Assembly (NCBI RefSeq): GCF_900101915.1
Contig: NZ_FNAL01000002.1
Coordinates: 62,001-126,000 of the forward strand
DNA: 64,000 bases
Direction of reading: 5' to 3'
DNA from: Psychrobacter pacificensis
Lineage (GTDB): Bacteria > Pseudomonadota > Gammaproteobacteria > Pseudomonadales > Moraxellaceae
Part shown: positions 38,012 to 46,676 of the stretch, piece by piece
Numbering within the stretch: position 1 is the first letter of the stretch
Layout of the letters: each line of letters opens with the position of its first letter
The notes under the pieces: model-generated
The model's database searches: none
Told to the model about the DNA's origin: nothing
The model's input: the letters and a program-made list of their open reading frames with translations, nothing else
Translations under genes and position numbers: made by a program

Positions 38012-39196
38012 ATGGCAACATCGACTAGCCCACGCTTTGATTGGGAAGATCCTTTCTTATTACGCGACCAGCTTACTGAAGAAGAGCGCATGGTCACCGA
38101 CAGCGCCCGTCAATTTTTTCAAAAGGAATTGATGCCCGGTATTATCAATGCCAACCGTAATGAGCATTTTGATCGTAATATCATGCGTCAAATGGGTGAG
38201 ATGGGTCTGCTTGGCGTGACCATCGAGGGCTACGGCTGCGCAGGTCTATCGAGTGTGGCTTATGGTCTGATTGCCAAGGAAGTGGAAGCGGTCGACTCAG
38301 GCTACCGCTCAGCGATGAGTGTGCAGTCAAGCCTTGTGATGCATCCGATCTGGGCGTATGGCACTGAAAAGCAAAGAGAAAAGTATTTGCCAAAACTTGC
38401 CACAGGTGAGTACGTCGGCTGCTTTGGTTTAACTGAGCCTGATTCGGGATCTGATCCTGCCTCAATGTCGACACGTGCGCGCGCCGTTGATGGTGGTTAT
38501 GAGCTGACGGGTAATAAAATGTGGATTACCAACAGTCCTATCGCGGATGTGTTTGTGGTCTGGGCAAAAGATGATGCAGGCGAGATTCGTGGTTTTGTCT
38601 TAGAAAAAGGCATGAAAGGCCTATCTGCGCCGAAAATCGAAGGCAAGTTCTCACTACGCGCCTCGGTCACCGGTGAGATCGTCATGGACAAAGTGTTCGT
38701 TCCTGAAGCCAATGCTTTCCCAGATATCCGCGGTCTAAAAGGGCCGTTTGGCTGCTTGAATAAAGCGCGTTATGGTATCGCTTGGGGCAGTATGGGCGCG
38801 GCAGAGTTTTGCTGGAAAGCGGCGCGTCAATACACGCTAGATCGCAAGCAGTTTGGTCGTCCGCTTGCCGCCACCCAACTGGTGCAGTTAAAGCTTGCCA
38901 ATATGCAAACCGAAATCAGCTTAGGTCTACAGGCCGCGCTACGTGTCGGTCGTTTGATGGATGAAGACAACGCTGCACCTGAGATGATCTCCATGATTAA
39001 GCGTAACAACTGCGGTAAAGCGCTCGATATCGCTCGTATTGCCCGCGATATGCATGGTGGTAATGGCATCTCTGATGAGTTCCACATCATCCGTCACGTG
39101 ATGAACTTGGAAGCCGTCAATACTTACGAGGGCACGCATGATATTCATGCGCTTATCTTAGGCCGTGCACAGACAGGCATTCAGGCGTTCTTTTAA
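38012..39196 (+). CDS. gcdH: Glutaryl-CoA dehydrogenase (acyl-CoA dehydrogenase family)
   Basis: 394 aa. FAD enzyme that oxidises and decarboxylates glutaryl-CoA to crotonyl-CoA. Visible are [34 protein letters not shown] and the catalytic-base region [17 protein letters not shown] with Glu373, all characteristic of GcdH. An upstream in-frame ATG at 37988 exists, but ATG 38012 has an AAGGAGAG ribosome site four bases away. The downstream CoA-transferase supports a glutarate/lysine degradation role. Confidence 0.93.
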   Translation: MATSTSPRFDWEDPFLLRDQLTEEERMVTDSARQFFQKELMPGIINANRNEHFDRNIMRQMGEMGLLGVTIEGYGCAGLSSVAYGLIAKEVEAVDSGYRSAMSVQSSLVMHPIWAYGTEKQREKYLPKLATGEYVGCFGLTEPDSGSDPASMSTRARAVDGGYELTGNKMWITNSPIADVFVVWAKDDAGEIRGFVLEKGMKGLSAPKIEGKFSLRASVTGEIVMDKVFVPEANAFPDIRGLKGPFGCLNKARYGIAWGSMGAAEFCWKAARQYTLDRKQFGRPLAATQLVQLKLANMQTEISLGLQAALRVGRLMDEDNAAPEMISMIKRNNCGKALDIARIARDMHGGNGISDEFHIIRHVMNLEAVNTYEGTHDIHALILGRAQTGIQAFF

Positions 39197-39237
39197 GTAT
39201 TTTTAGCTAAGAAAATTTAACAAAGTGGTACTTCATG

Positions 39238-39295
39238 ACGTACGTTGCTGCTTGGCTTTTTATCAAAAAGAGTATCGACAGTGGCGTACGTTTTT
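39238..39295 (+). terminator. Possible terminator after gcdH
   Basis: ACGTACG and CGTACGT pair over a long loop which can itself pair in part (GCTG/CAGT), followed by TTTTT. It lies between gcdH and the CoA-transferase gene; the long loop makes it less certain. Confidence 0.45.
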
Positions 39296-39413
39296 CAGTT
39301 GTTACTCACCATTTATTTAACAGTGTGTCATTAAACAACGCAAAAAACTAAATGATGAATAGCAATTTTCTAATCAGAAAATCGAAGAATACGCCACAGG
39401 GTAAGGGGGTTTC

Positions 39414-40631
39414 ATGGCAGATATAACTGATATGATGGATATACCAAAAGGTGCATTGCATGGTATCAAGGTCCTCGATTTATCAAGAGTGTTGGCAGGT
39501 CCTTCTTGTACGCAAGTGCTCGCCGATCTGGGCGCAGACGTCATCAAAGTTGAGCGTCCACATATCGGTGATGAGACGCGCCACTGGGCACCGCCAACCT
39601 TCAGCGATGACACCTCCGCTTATTACGCTACCATCAATCGTAACAAAAAATCACTCACGGTAGACATCACCACGCCAGCAGGGCAGACCATAATCAAACA
39701 GCTCATCGCTGACAGTGATATTTTGGTAGAGAATTTCAAAGTCGGTGGTCTCAAAAAATACGGTTTAGATTACGACAGCCTCAAGCAAGACAATCCGCGC
39801 CTGATTTATGCGTCTTTGACAGGGTTTGGGCAGACAGGACCAGATGCCAAGCGTCCCGGTTATGATTATATTATTCAAGGGTTGTCAGGGTTGATGAGTA
39901 TCACAGGACCAAGTGATGGCGAACCACACAAAGTTGGCGTCGCAGTGATTGATTTATTTGCAGGTTTACAGCTGACGATTGGTATCCAAGCGGCGCTATT
40001 GGCGCGTCAACATACTGGCGTCGGTCAACATGTCGATGTCGCACTCTTAGACAGTGCGCTGTCTATGCTGGCCAATGTCGGCATGAATCATTTGGCTTCA
40101 GATAAGATTCCACCAAGACTGGGCAATCAGCATCCCAACATTGTGCCTTATCAAGTATTTGCGGCTAAAGGGGAGGCGCACTTTATTTTAGCGTGCGGTA
40201 ATGATCATCAATTTGCCAAACTGTGCAACGTATTGTCAGTTGATTGGCATCTTGATACGCGTTTTGCGACCAATCCTAATCGCGTTGCCAATCGTGGGCT
40301 GCTTTGTGCTGAGCTGACTAAAATATTTGCCAAACAGCCTCGGGCTTACTGGCTTGCAGCTTTGGATCAGGTCGGCGTACCTTGCGGTGCGATTCACAAC
40401 GTCGCCGAAGCTTTGGCGATGCCGCAAGCACAAGCGCGAGAAATGATCGTGAGTTTCGCTCAGCAAGGCAGCCCCGTTCGCGCCCTTGGCAATCCCATCA
40501 AATTATCGGCATCCCCTGTCAGCTATCGCACACCGCCACCGCGTTTGAGCGAGCATACCGATAGTACGCTTGCTGATTTAGGCTACGACAGCGAGATAAT
40601 CGCCAAGCTAAAGGCGGACGGCATTGTTTAG
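39414..40631 (+). CDS. CaiB/BaiF family III CoA-transferase
   Basis: 405 aa. Family III CoA-transferase: N-terminal GIKVLDLSRVLAGPSCTQVLADLGADVIKVE, RNKKSLTVDI, and the region VGVAVIDLFAG with the probable catalytic Asp180. Next to gcdH this most likely acts as a glutarate CoA-transferase (succinyl-CoA:glutarate type), feeding glutaryl-CoA to GcdH. That substrate is inferred from context. A ribosome site AAGGGGG precedes the ATG. Confidence 0.88.
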   Translation: MADITDMMDIPKGALHGIKVLDLSRVLAGPSCTQVLADLGADVIKVERPHIGDETRHWAPPTFSDDTSAYYATINRNKKSLTVDITTPAGQTIIKQLIADSDILVENFKVGGLKKYGLDYDSLKQDNPRLIYASLTGFGQTGPDAKRPGYDYIIQGLSGLMSITGPSDGEPHKVGVAVIDLFAGLQLTIGIQAALLARQHTGVGQHVDVALLDSALSMLANVGMNHLASDKIPPRLGNQHPNIVPYQVFAAKGEAHFILACGNDHQFAKLCNVLSVDWHLDTRFATNPNRVANRGLLCAELTKIFAKQPRAYWLAALDQVGVPCGAIHNVAEALAMPQAQAREMIVSFAQQGSPVRALGNPIKLSASPVSYRTPPPRLSEHTDSTLADLGYDSEIIAKLKADGIV

Positions 40632-40733
40632 TTCAATGCTTGCCACAGTATCTTTACAGTGATAAATACTAAAAAATGGAATTTTTAAACAAAACAAGCT
40701 AAACCAAGTAGTGTAAAACAAGGAATGTTAAGC

Positions 40734-40949
40734 ATGAAAATATATAGCCATGAAAACCTAAGTCTGTATAGACCGTTGCCCTATTTTTCTTATGGCAAGA
40801 TGTTTGAGCCGCTGGAGATACCAGAGCGTATGGTGGAATTGTTAAAAGAACCAGCAGCATTGGGTTTAGAGGTTACCGCTGTCACCGATATCGGTATCGC
40901 GCCCATATTAGCCGTTCATGATAATGAATCTTGCAACTACGTCACATAA
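40734..40949 (+). pseudogene. Truncated N-terminus of a histone-deacetylase/acetylpolyamine-amidohydrolase family gene
   Basis: 71 aa from ATG 40734, with AAGGA nine bases before it. The sequence MKIYSHENLSLYRP, then IPERMVELLKEP and IAPILAVHD, follows the N-terminus of bacterial acetylpolyamine amidohydrolases (histone deacetylase superfamily: 'PERxExLL...GLAPILAVHDxxY'). A family member should run over 330 residues and carry the zinc-binding Asp/His ligands; here translation stops right after the first block and the next gene begins 9 bp later on the other strand. It is therefore a remnant, or a short new protein made from one. Confidence 0.6.
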
Positions 40950-40957
40950 GCAATCAA

Positions 40958-41722
40958 TTATGAGTCAGCTATAAAGCCCAAATGCCGCTCAATCTGTTCG
41001 GCCAATTCAATCAATACCGCACTGACCTCAGCCCGTTTGGACTCATACTCTCCTTGCAGAAAACTCACTGCCATGCCAGCGACCGCCGTGCCGGATGCAT
41101 TACGAATATACGTGCCCAAGCAGTACATCCCATCACGCAACTGCCCATTATCGAGCGACACTCGACTTTCCTGAATCACCGCAAGCTCAGTGGATAAATC
41201 CGCAAAGTTTTTGACGCCATGTTGGGTCATGGGTGTGGGGAACTTTTCTTTATACAGTGACTTTATGCTATCCATCGACAATGTGGATAGCATGGCTTTG
41301 CCTGTCGCCGAAAATACCGCAGGCACGCGCACGCCTGCACGAAAGGTAAAACCAAGCGGGGCAGGTGATTCATGGCAGGCCAAAAACACCACTTCTCCCA
41401 AATCCAGTTTTGACAACGTCACCGTGTGTTGCAGTAGCACCGGATACTGCACGATCAAATCCTTAAACAATCGTACAACGCCTTGCTGCTGCTCGTACTT
41501 TCCCGCCCAATACATTAGATATGAGCCCAAATAAAAGCGGCTTTCAGGATCTTTATAAATGACGTGCTTGGACAGTAGGCTCTGCAAAATATTATGCGTA
41601 GAGCTGCGAGGAAGCCCCAATTCTTTGGCAATATGAGCGGCTGTCAGCGGCTGGGCGCTATCGGTAATCAAGTCCAAAATCTGAAAGGTTTTGTCTAAGG
41701 CAGGTACGGCAGTCGAGCTCAT
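40958..41722 (-). CDS. IclR family transcriptional regulator
   Basis: 254 aa from ATG 41722 (MSSTAVPALDKTFQILDLI), which has AGGTTACTT upstream; a longer in-frame start would add a hydrophobic, non-family leader. HTH: LTAAHIAKELGLPRSSTHNILQSL; effector domain: FRAGVRVPAVFSATGKAMLSTL. It is divergent from gabD and is the likely regulator of the gabD-gabT genes; two palindromes at the gabD promoter are candidate operators. Confidence 0.9.
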   Translation of the reverse strand: MSSTAVPALDKTFQILDLITDSAQPLTAAHIAKELGLPRSSTHNILQSLLSKHVIYKDPESRFYLGSYLMYWAGKYEQQQGVVRLFKDLIVQYPVLLQHTVTLSKLDLGEVVFLACHESPAPLGFTFRAGVRVPAVFSATGKAMLSTLSMDSIKSLYKEKFPTPMTQHGVKNFADLSTELAVIQESRVSLDNGQLRDGMYCLGTYIRNASGTAVAGMAVSFLQGEYESKRAEVSAVLIELAEQIERHLGFIADS

Positions 41723-41790
41723 AAGTAACCTATAAAAGTAAAATAAAATGAAAAAGCACAAGATAATTATCAAAATAATGCGATTAAGGG

Positions 41791-41820
41791 TTGCAAATCA
41801 CGACATATCGTTCTTATAAT
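41791..41820 (+). promoter_or_regulatory. Sigma-70 promoter of gabD
   Basis: TTGCAA (-35) and a perfect TATAAT (-10) are separated by 18 bp. The transcription start would fall near 41827, giving a ~120-nt leader for gabD. Confidence 0.7.
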
Positions 41821-41827
41821 GATGTCT

Positions 41828-41859
41828 CGTATATAGAATACGTGTTCAGTATATTGAAC
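41828..41859. promoter_or_regulatory. Two adjacent palindromes, candidate IclR operators at gabD
   Basis: CGTAT-N5-ATACG (41828-41842) and GTTCA-N6-TGAAC (41844-41859) lie back to back immediately after the predicted gabD start point. The GTTC-type half-sites resemble those of PcaU/PobR-like IclR regulators. Placement suggests repression by the divergent IclR protein (inference). Confidence 0.55.
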
Positions 41860-41946
41860 AAAAAAACAATTATCAATCATTATCTCATGACTACTATTAT
41901 ATCCACTCTTATAAACATACCTATATGACAAGGAAGGAGCGTTAAC

Positions 41947-43410
41947 ATGTCAAATACGCTACAGTTATCCAATCCAGACCTACTCAAACAATCTTGTTTT
42001 ATCAAAGACGGCTGGTATGCTGCCAGTGACGAGGCGGTACTTGAAGTCAATAACCCATTCAACGACGAGCTTATCGGTACCGTGCCTAGCCTCACGACCG
42101 ATGATGTCAATGACGCCGTTGCCTATGCTCATGAAGCGCAAGTTGCTTGGGCGGCAAAAACGGCTAAAGAGCGTGCAGAGCTGTTGCAAAAGTGGGCGGA
42201 TCTCATTGATGCCAATAAAGAAGATCTTGCGATCATCATGACCGCTGAGCAAGGCAAGCCGCTTACTGAGTCACGCGGCGAAATCGGTTATGCCAATAGC
42301 TTTATTCGCTGGTTCGCCGAAGAAGGCAAGCGCGTTTACGGTGATGTCATTCCTGCCAATAGTACGCAATTACGTCACGTCGTGCTCAAGCAGCCCGTCG
42401 GTGTTTGTGCCGCCATCACCCCTTGGAACTTTCCAGCGGCGATGATCACGCGCAAAGTCGCTCCAGCGATGGCAGCAGGCTGTACAATTATCGTCAAACC
42501 AGCCACCGAAACGCCATTCTCAGCATTAGCATTGGGCGCTTTGGCAGAGCAAGCGGGTATTCCTGCAGGCGTGCTCCAGATTGTAACGGGCAAATCATCA
42601 ACCATTGGTGAAATCCTAACAGGCGATGCACGTATTCATAAGCTGTCGTTCACAGGCTCTACAGAAGTCGGTCGTACGCTAATGGCACAATGCGCGCCGA
42701 CTATTAAAAAGCTATCACTCGAGCTGGGTGGCAACGCGCCATTTATCGTTTTTGATGATGCTGATCTTGAGAAAGCGGCGGCAGGCCTTATCGCTTCCAA
42801 ATATCGCAATGCGGGTCAGACCTGTGTGTGCGCCAACCGTGTCTACGTGCAAGACAGCATCAAAGATAAGTTCCTAGACGTCTTTGTCAAAAAAGTCGCT
42901 GAACTAAAAGTAGGTAACGGCTTAGAAGAAGGCGTCGATATTGGACCGCTTATCAACAAAAAAGCGTTAGATAAAGTTCAAGCCCTGCTAAAAGACGCCT
43001 TAGATAAGGGTGCCAAATTGGTCACGGGCGGTAGTGTCAATGACGCCTCAGAGCTGACGTATAACCCAACCGTTATTACCGATATCAGCAGTGATATGGA
43101 TATCGCCTCTGAAGAAATCTTTGGACCAATTGCGACCATATTTACCTTCAAAGACGAAGCAGAAGTGATTCGTGCTGCCAACGATACCATTTATGGCTTG
43201 GCCGCTTACTTCTATAGTAGTGACTATGCACGCTCATGGCGCGTCACTGAAGGGTTAGAGTACGGCATGATCGGCCATAACACGGGTTTGATTTCTACAG
43301 AAGTTGCCCCATTTGGCGGCGTAAAACAGTCTGGTTTTGGTCGTGAAGGTTCAAAATATGGTATCGAAGACTATATTACGACTAAATACTGGTGTTCTGA
43401 CATCAGCTAA
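41947..43410 (+). CDS. gabD: NAD(P)-dependent succinate-/glutarate-semialdehyde dehydrogenase
   Basis: 487 aa. Aldehyde dehydrogenase fold with the general base Glu259 (LELGGNAP) and nucleophile Cys293 (NAGQTCVCANR), the double-Cys form of GabD-type SSADH. It oxidises succinate semialdehyde to succinate, and GabD/DavD enzymes can also take glutarate semialdehyde. Strong ribosome site AAGGAAGGAGCG. gabT follows 177 bp later. Confidence 0.93.
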   Translation: MSNTLQLSNPDLLKQSCFIKDGWYAASDEAVLEVNNPFNDELIGTVPSLTTDDVNDAVAYAHEAQVAWAAKTAKERAELLQKWADLIDANKEDLAIIMTAEQGKPLTESRGEIGYANSFIRWFAEEGKRVYGDVIPANSTQLRHVVLKQPVGVCAAITPWNFPAAMITRKVAPAMAAGCTIIVKPATETPFSALALGALAEQAGIPAGVLQIVTGKSSTIGEILTGDARIHKLSFTGSTEVGRTLMAQCAPTIKKLSLELGGNAPFIVFDDADLEKAAAGLIASKYRNAGQTCVCANRVYVQDSIKDKFLDVFVKKVAELKVGNGLEEGVDIGPLINKKALDKVQALLKDALDKGAKLVTGGSVNDASELTYNPTVITDISSDMDIASEEIFGPIATIFTFKDEAEVIRAANDTIYGLAAYFYSSDYARSWRVTEGLEYGMIGHNTGLISTEVAPFGGVKQSGFGREGSKYGIEDYITTKYWCSDIS

Positions 43411-43587
43411 TAAATAACTCGGCTAGCATTTAGCAGAACATTCGTTTAACAAAAAACTTAACGAAACATTTTAGATGTCGAATGGTGTTTTATCTTAAAC
43501 AAACATCCCTCGATATCTAAAAGGTATCAACTGAACCGCCAATCACTAGATGGCATTTATGTTACGAACACAGAAAAGGACATTCCC

Positions 43588-44847
43588 ATGACTACCAATC
43601 AGTCATTACTTGAGCGCCGCAAAGCTGTTTTACCAACAGGACTTGGGGTTGCCTTTCCTATCTTTGCAGAAAAAGCAAAGAACTCAGAGATTTGGGACAT
43701 TGAAGGCAAGCGTTATATCGACTTTGTCGGTGGTATCTCAGTATTGAACACCGGTCATAGCCATCCAAAAATCACCCAGCGTGTGCATGAGCAGCTCGAC
43801 AAATTTACGCACACTGCGGCGCAAATGATCAACTATGAGTGCTATGTGGATTTGGCAGAAAAGCTGTGTGAAAAAGCACCGATCAGCGGTGATAAAAAAG
43901 CGTTCTTTTTGACTACTGGCGCAGAAGCGGTCGAAAACTGCATCAAGATTGCACGTGCTAAAACGGGGCGTCCAGGTGTGATCTCTTTTGTTGGTGGCTG
44001 GCATGGTCGCACCATGATGTGCATGAGCCTGACTGGTAAAGTACTGCCATACAAAAAGAACTTCGGCCCAATGCCAGGACCTGTGTTCCATGCATTGTTC
44101 CCTGCAGAAGAGTTGAATGTGACCGAAGAACAAGCGCTACATAGCCTTGATATGATCTTCCAAGCAGACATCGATCCGAGTGAAGTGGCAGCGATGATTG
44201 TTGAGCCAGTCCAAGGCGAGGGCGGTTTCCATCAGGTAACGCCATCATTTGCCAAAGCACTACGCGAGATCTGTGATGAGCATGGCATCGTGCTTATTTT
44301 TGACGAAGTACAGTGTGGTTTTGCTCGTACAGGTACGTTGTTCGCCACTGAACAGTTAGGCGTCGAGCCTGATTTGATGACTGCCGCGAAAAGCTTGGCG
44401 GGTGGTTATCCTATCTCTGCGGTCATCGGCCGTGCTGATATCATGGATGCGCCGCAAGTCGGCGGCTTAGGTGGCACTTACTCTGGTAACCCGCTCGCCT
44501 GTGTGGCTGCGCTTGCTGTCATGGAAGTGATCGAAGAAGAAAACTTACTGGAGCGTAGTATCGAGATTGGCGATACCATCGCGTCGTTCTTAAAAGGCTT
44601 GAACCTAAGCAGCATCGGTCATATCCGTCATAAAGGCGCGATGCTAGCGTTTGAATTGATTGATAGCGAAGGCAAACCTGATGCAGCAGCAGCAGCCAAC
44701 CTAAAAGCAAAAGCATTTGAGCAAGGCTTGCTACTAGCGTCTTGTGGTATGTATGGCAATGCTATTCGTGTGATGGTGCCATTAACAGTTGAAGACGAGG
44801 TGCTACAAGAAGGTCTTGATATCATTAAAGATATCCTTGCAGCTTAA
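43588..44847 (+). CDS. gabT: 4-aminobutyrate (5-aminovalerate) aminotransferase
   Basis: 419 aa. Class III PLP aminotransferase: TTGAEAVENCIKIAR, LIFDEVQCGFARTG (PLP Asp) and Schiff-base Lys268 in TAAKSLAGGYP. It transfers the amino group of GABA to 2-oxoglutarate, giving succinate semialdehyde; GabT/DavT also use 5-aminovalerate. With gabD, the CoA-transferase and gcdH nearby it completes a route from 5-aminovalerate to crotonyl-CoA on paper. Confidence 0.93.
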   Translation: MTTNQSLLERRKAVLPTGLGVAFPIFAEKAKNSEIWDIEGKRYIDFVGGISVLNTGHSHPKITQRVHEQLDKFTHTAAQMINYECYVDLAEKLCEKAPISGDKKAFFLTTGAEAVENCIKIARAKTGRPGVISFVGGWHGRTMMCMSLTGKVLPYKKNFGPMPGPVFHALFPAEELNVTEEQALHSLDMIFQADIDPSEVAAMIVEPVQGEGGFHQVTPSFAKALREICDEHGIVLIFDEVQCGFARTGTLFATEQLGVEPDLMTAAKSLAGGYPISAVIGRADIMDAPQVGGLGGTYSGNPLACVAALAVMEVIEEENLLERSIEIGDTIASFLKGLNLSSIGHIRHKGAMLAFELIDSEGKPDAAAAANLKAKAFEQGLLLASCGMYGNAIRVMVPLTVEDEVLQEGLDIIKDILAA

Positions 44848-44972
44848 TAGTTATCGAGTGTCATAAAATTTAGCGATGGATCGCTTCTAATCAAACATTG
44901 ATTTTGATTGAAAAGTTATAGTGAAGATAACGGCAAGGTTGCCCTTATGACACTCACATGGAGTGTGATTTT

Positions 44973-45005
44973 AAACGGCGCCTTGCAAGTCAAGGCGCCG
45001 TTTTT
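44973..45005 (+). terminator. Rho-independent terminator after gabT
   Basis: AAACGGCGCCTTG and CAAGGCGCCGTTT form a perfect 13-bp stem with a five-base loop and a T tail. It separates gabDT from the permease gene; the rest of this ~300-bp gap shows nothing else. Confidence 0.93.
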
Positions 45006-45148
45006 GCTATGTGAATATCAAACAACGAGCAATCGGCTTTCTTTGGCGGAAACGATATACAGTAAATATGATGGGTATTACTCCATTAAATAGAAATAGT
45101 GTAACCATAAAAGGTTCACACGGATGACACACAGACAAGGAGTAGGTT

Positions 45149-46588
45149 ATGTCTGAATTAAAGAAAACGTTAGGTGTGTTCGATATCATTGCGCTGGCAT
45201 TCGGTGCGATGGTTGGTTGGGGCTGGGTCGTGCTGGCGGGTGGTTGGATTATCTCGGCAGGCATCTGGGGCGCAATCAGTGCATTCTTAATTGGCGGTCT
45301 TGTGGTGGTTTTGATTGGCGTGACCTATGCTGAATTGGCGGCATCTATGCCTATCACAGGAGGCGAGCACACGTATACACACCGTGCACTGGGGGTAAAT
45401 ATATCCTTTATCTGCTCATGGAGTATTTTATTTGGTTATTTTTCCGTCGTTGCTTTTGAGGCGGTGGCACTGCCAACCGTTGTCGAATATGTCATTCCCA
45501 ATTATAGTCAAGGCTATCTTTGGAATGTCGCAGGCTGGGATGTTTATGCCACGTGGGTAGCTGTCGGTATGCTTGGCTCCATCATTGTCACCTGGCTCAA
45601 TATACGCGGTATGGAAGTCAGTGCGTGGTTCCAAAAGTTGGCCGTCGTCGGTATTTTCTGCGTCGGTATCTTACTATTCGTTGGTGCGTTATTATTCAAT
45701 CCTGAAACCTCCAACTCAGTACAAGCACCAAACTTTATCGGTGGTATGGGCGGTATCATGACGGTGATGGTGATGGTACCGTTTTTATTCGTGGGCTTCG
45801 ATGTGATTCCACAAGCCGCAGAAGAAATCAACCTAACGCGTCCAAATATCGGCAAATTTTTGATTGTCTCTATTATCATTGCCGTGCTTTGGTACGTGGC
45901 TGTCGCTTGGAGTGTGGGCAAAACCCTGCCGCTATTGCAAGCACAAGATTCAACATTGGCGACTGCTGATGCGATGACCAACGCTTGGAATGGTAAATGG
46001 GCAGGTACGCTGCTGGTTATCGGCGGTGTACTGGGTATTTTATCAAGCTGGAACGCGTTTCTTATTGGTGGCAGTCGCTTATTGTACGCCATGGGTAAAA
46101 CGCACATGTTGCCACAGTTCTTGTGCAAGCTACACCCTAAATACAACACCCCGGTCAATGCGATCTTGTTGATCGGTGGCCTTGCAACACTAGCGCCATT
46201 ATTTGGTCGCAAAATGCTCGTGTGGATTGTTGATGCGGGCGGCTTTGGTATCGTTATCGCTTATACTTGTGTTGCATTGTCATTTTTAGTGCTACGCTAC
46301 CGTGAGCCTAATATGATACGTCCATTTAGAGTACCAGCAGGTAAATTGGTTGGTGTCATCACAATCGTACTCAGCCTTGGTATGTTGGCGCTTTATCTGC
46401 CAGGTATGCCGTCGGCATTGGTTCCTATCGAGTGGTGGATTTTCCTTGGCTGGACGGTTCTTGGCGGCGCAATGTATGGCTATGCGTCAATGAAAAACCC
46501 TGGTAAGAGTAAAGAGATTATGGATCATGAGCTGCATGAGCTCAAAATCATTAATCAACAATGGTTAAAAGAAAATCCATATAAATAA
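45149..46588 (+). CDS. APC family amino acid permease
   Basis: 479 aa with about 12 hydrophobic segments. APC superfamily marks: N-terminal LGVFDIIALAFGAMVGWGWVVLAGGWI (helix 1 with the broken glycine motif) and AELAASMPITGGEHTYTHRALG. Inner-membrane importer of an amino acid, polyamine or GABA; position beside gabDT suggests GABA or 5-aminovalerate (inference). It has its own ribosome site AAGGAGTAGG. Confidence 0.88.
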   Translation: MSELKKTLGVFDIIALAFGAMVGWGWVVLAGGWIISAGIWGAISAFLIGGLVVVLIGVTYAELAASMPITGGEHTYTHRALGVNISFICSWSILFGYFSVVAFEAVALPTVVEYVIPNYSQGYLWNVAGWDVYATWVAVGMLGSIIVTWLNIRGMEVSAWFQKLAVVGIFCVGILLFVGALLFNPETSNSVQAPNFIGGMGGIMTVMVMVPFLFVGFDVIPQAAEEINLTRPNIGKFLIVSIIIAVLWYVAVAWSVGKTLPLLQAQDSTLATADAMTNAWNGKWAGTLLVIGGVLGILSSWNAFLIGGSRLLYAMGKTHMLPQFLCKLHPKYNTPVNAILLIGGLATLAPLFGRKMLVWIVDAGGFGIVIAYTCVALSFLVLRYREPNMIRPFRVPAGKLVGVITIVLSLGMLALYLPGMPSALVPIEWWIFLGWTVLGGAMYGYASMKNPGKSKEIMDHELHELKIINQQWLKENPYK

Positions 46589-46617
46589 TAGTCTCATTTT
46601 AGACAGTTAACTACCTT

Positions 46618-46649
46618 AAAAAGCCTAACGTCAAACGTTAGGCTTTTTT
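46618..46649. terminator. Bidirectional terminator between convergent genes
   Basis: AAAAAGCCTAACG and CGTTAGGCTTTTT form a perfect stem around TCAAA. It serves both the permease gene and the leftward semialdehyde dehydrogenase gene. Confidence 0.93.
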
Positions 46650-46676
46650 AGTGCATACAATCAAGTGCTTATACGA

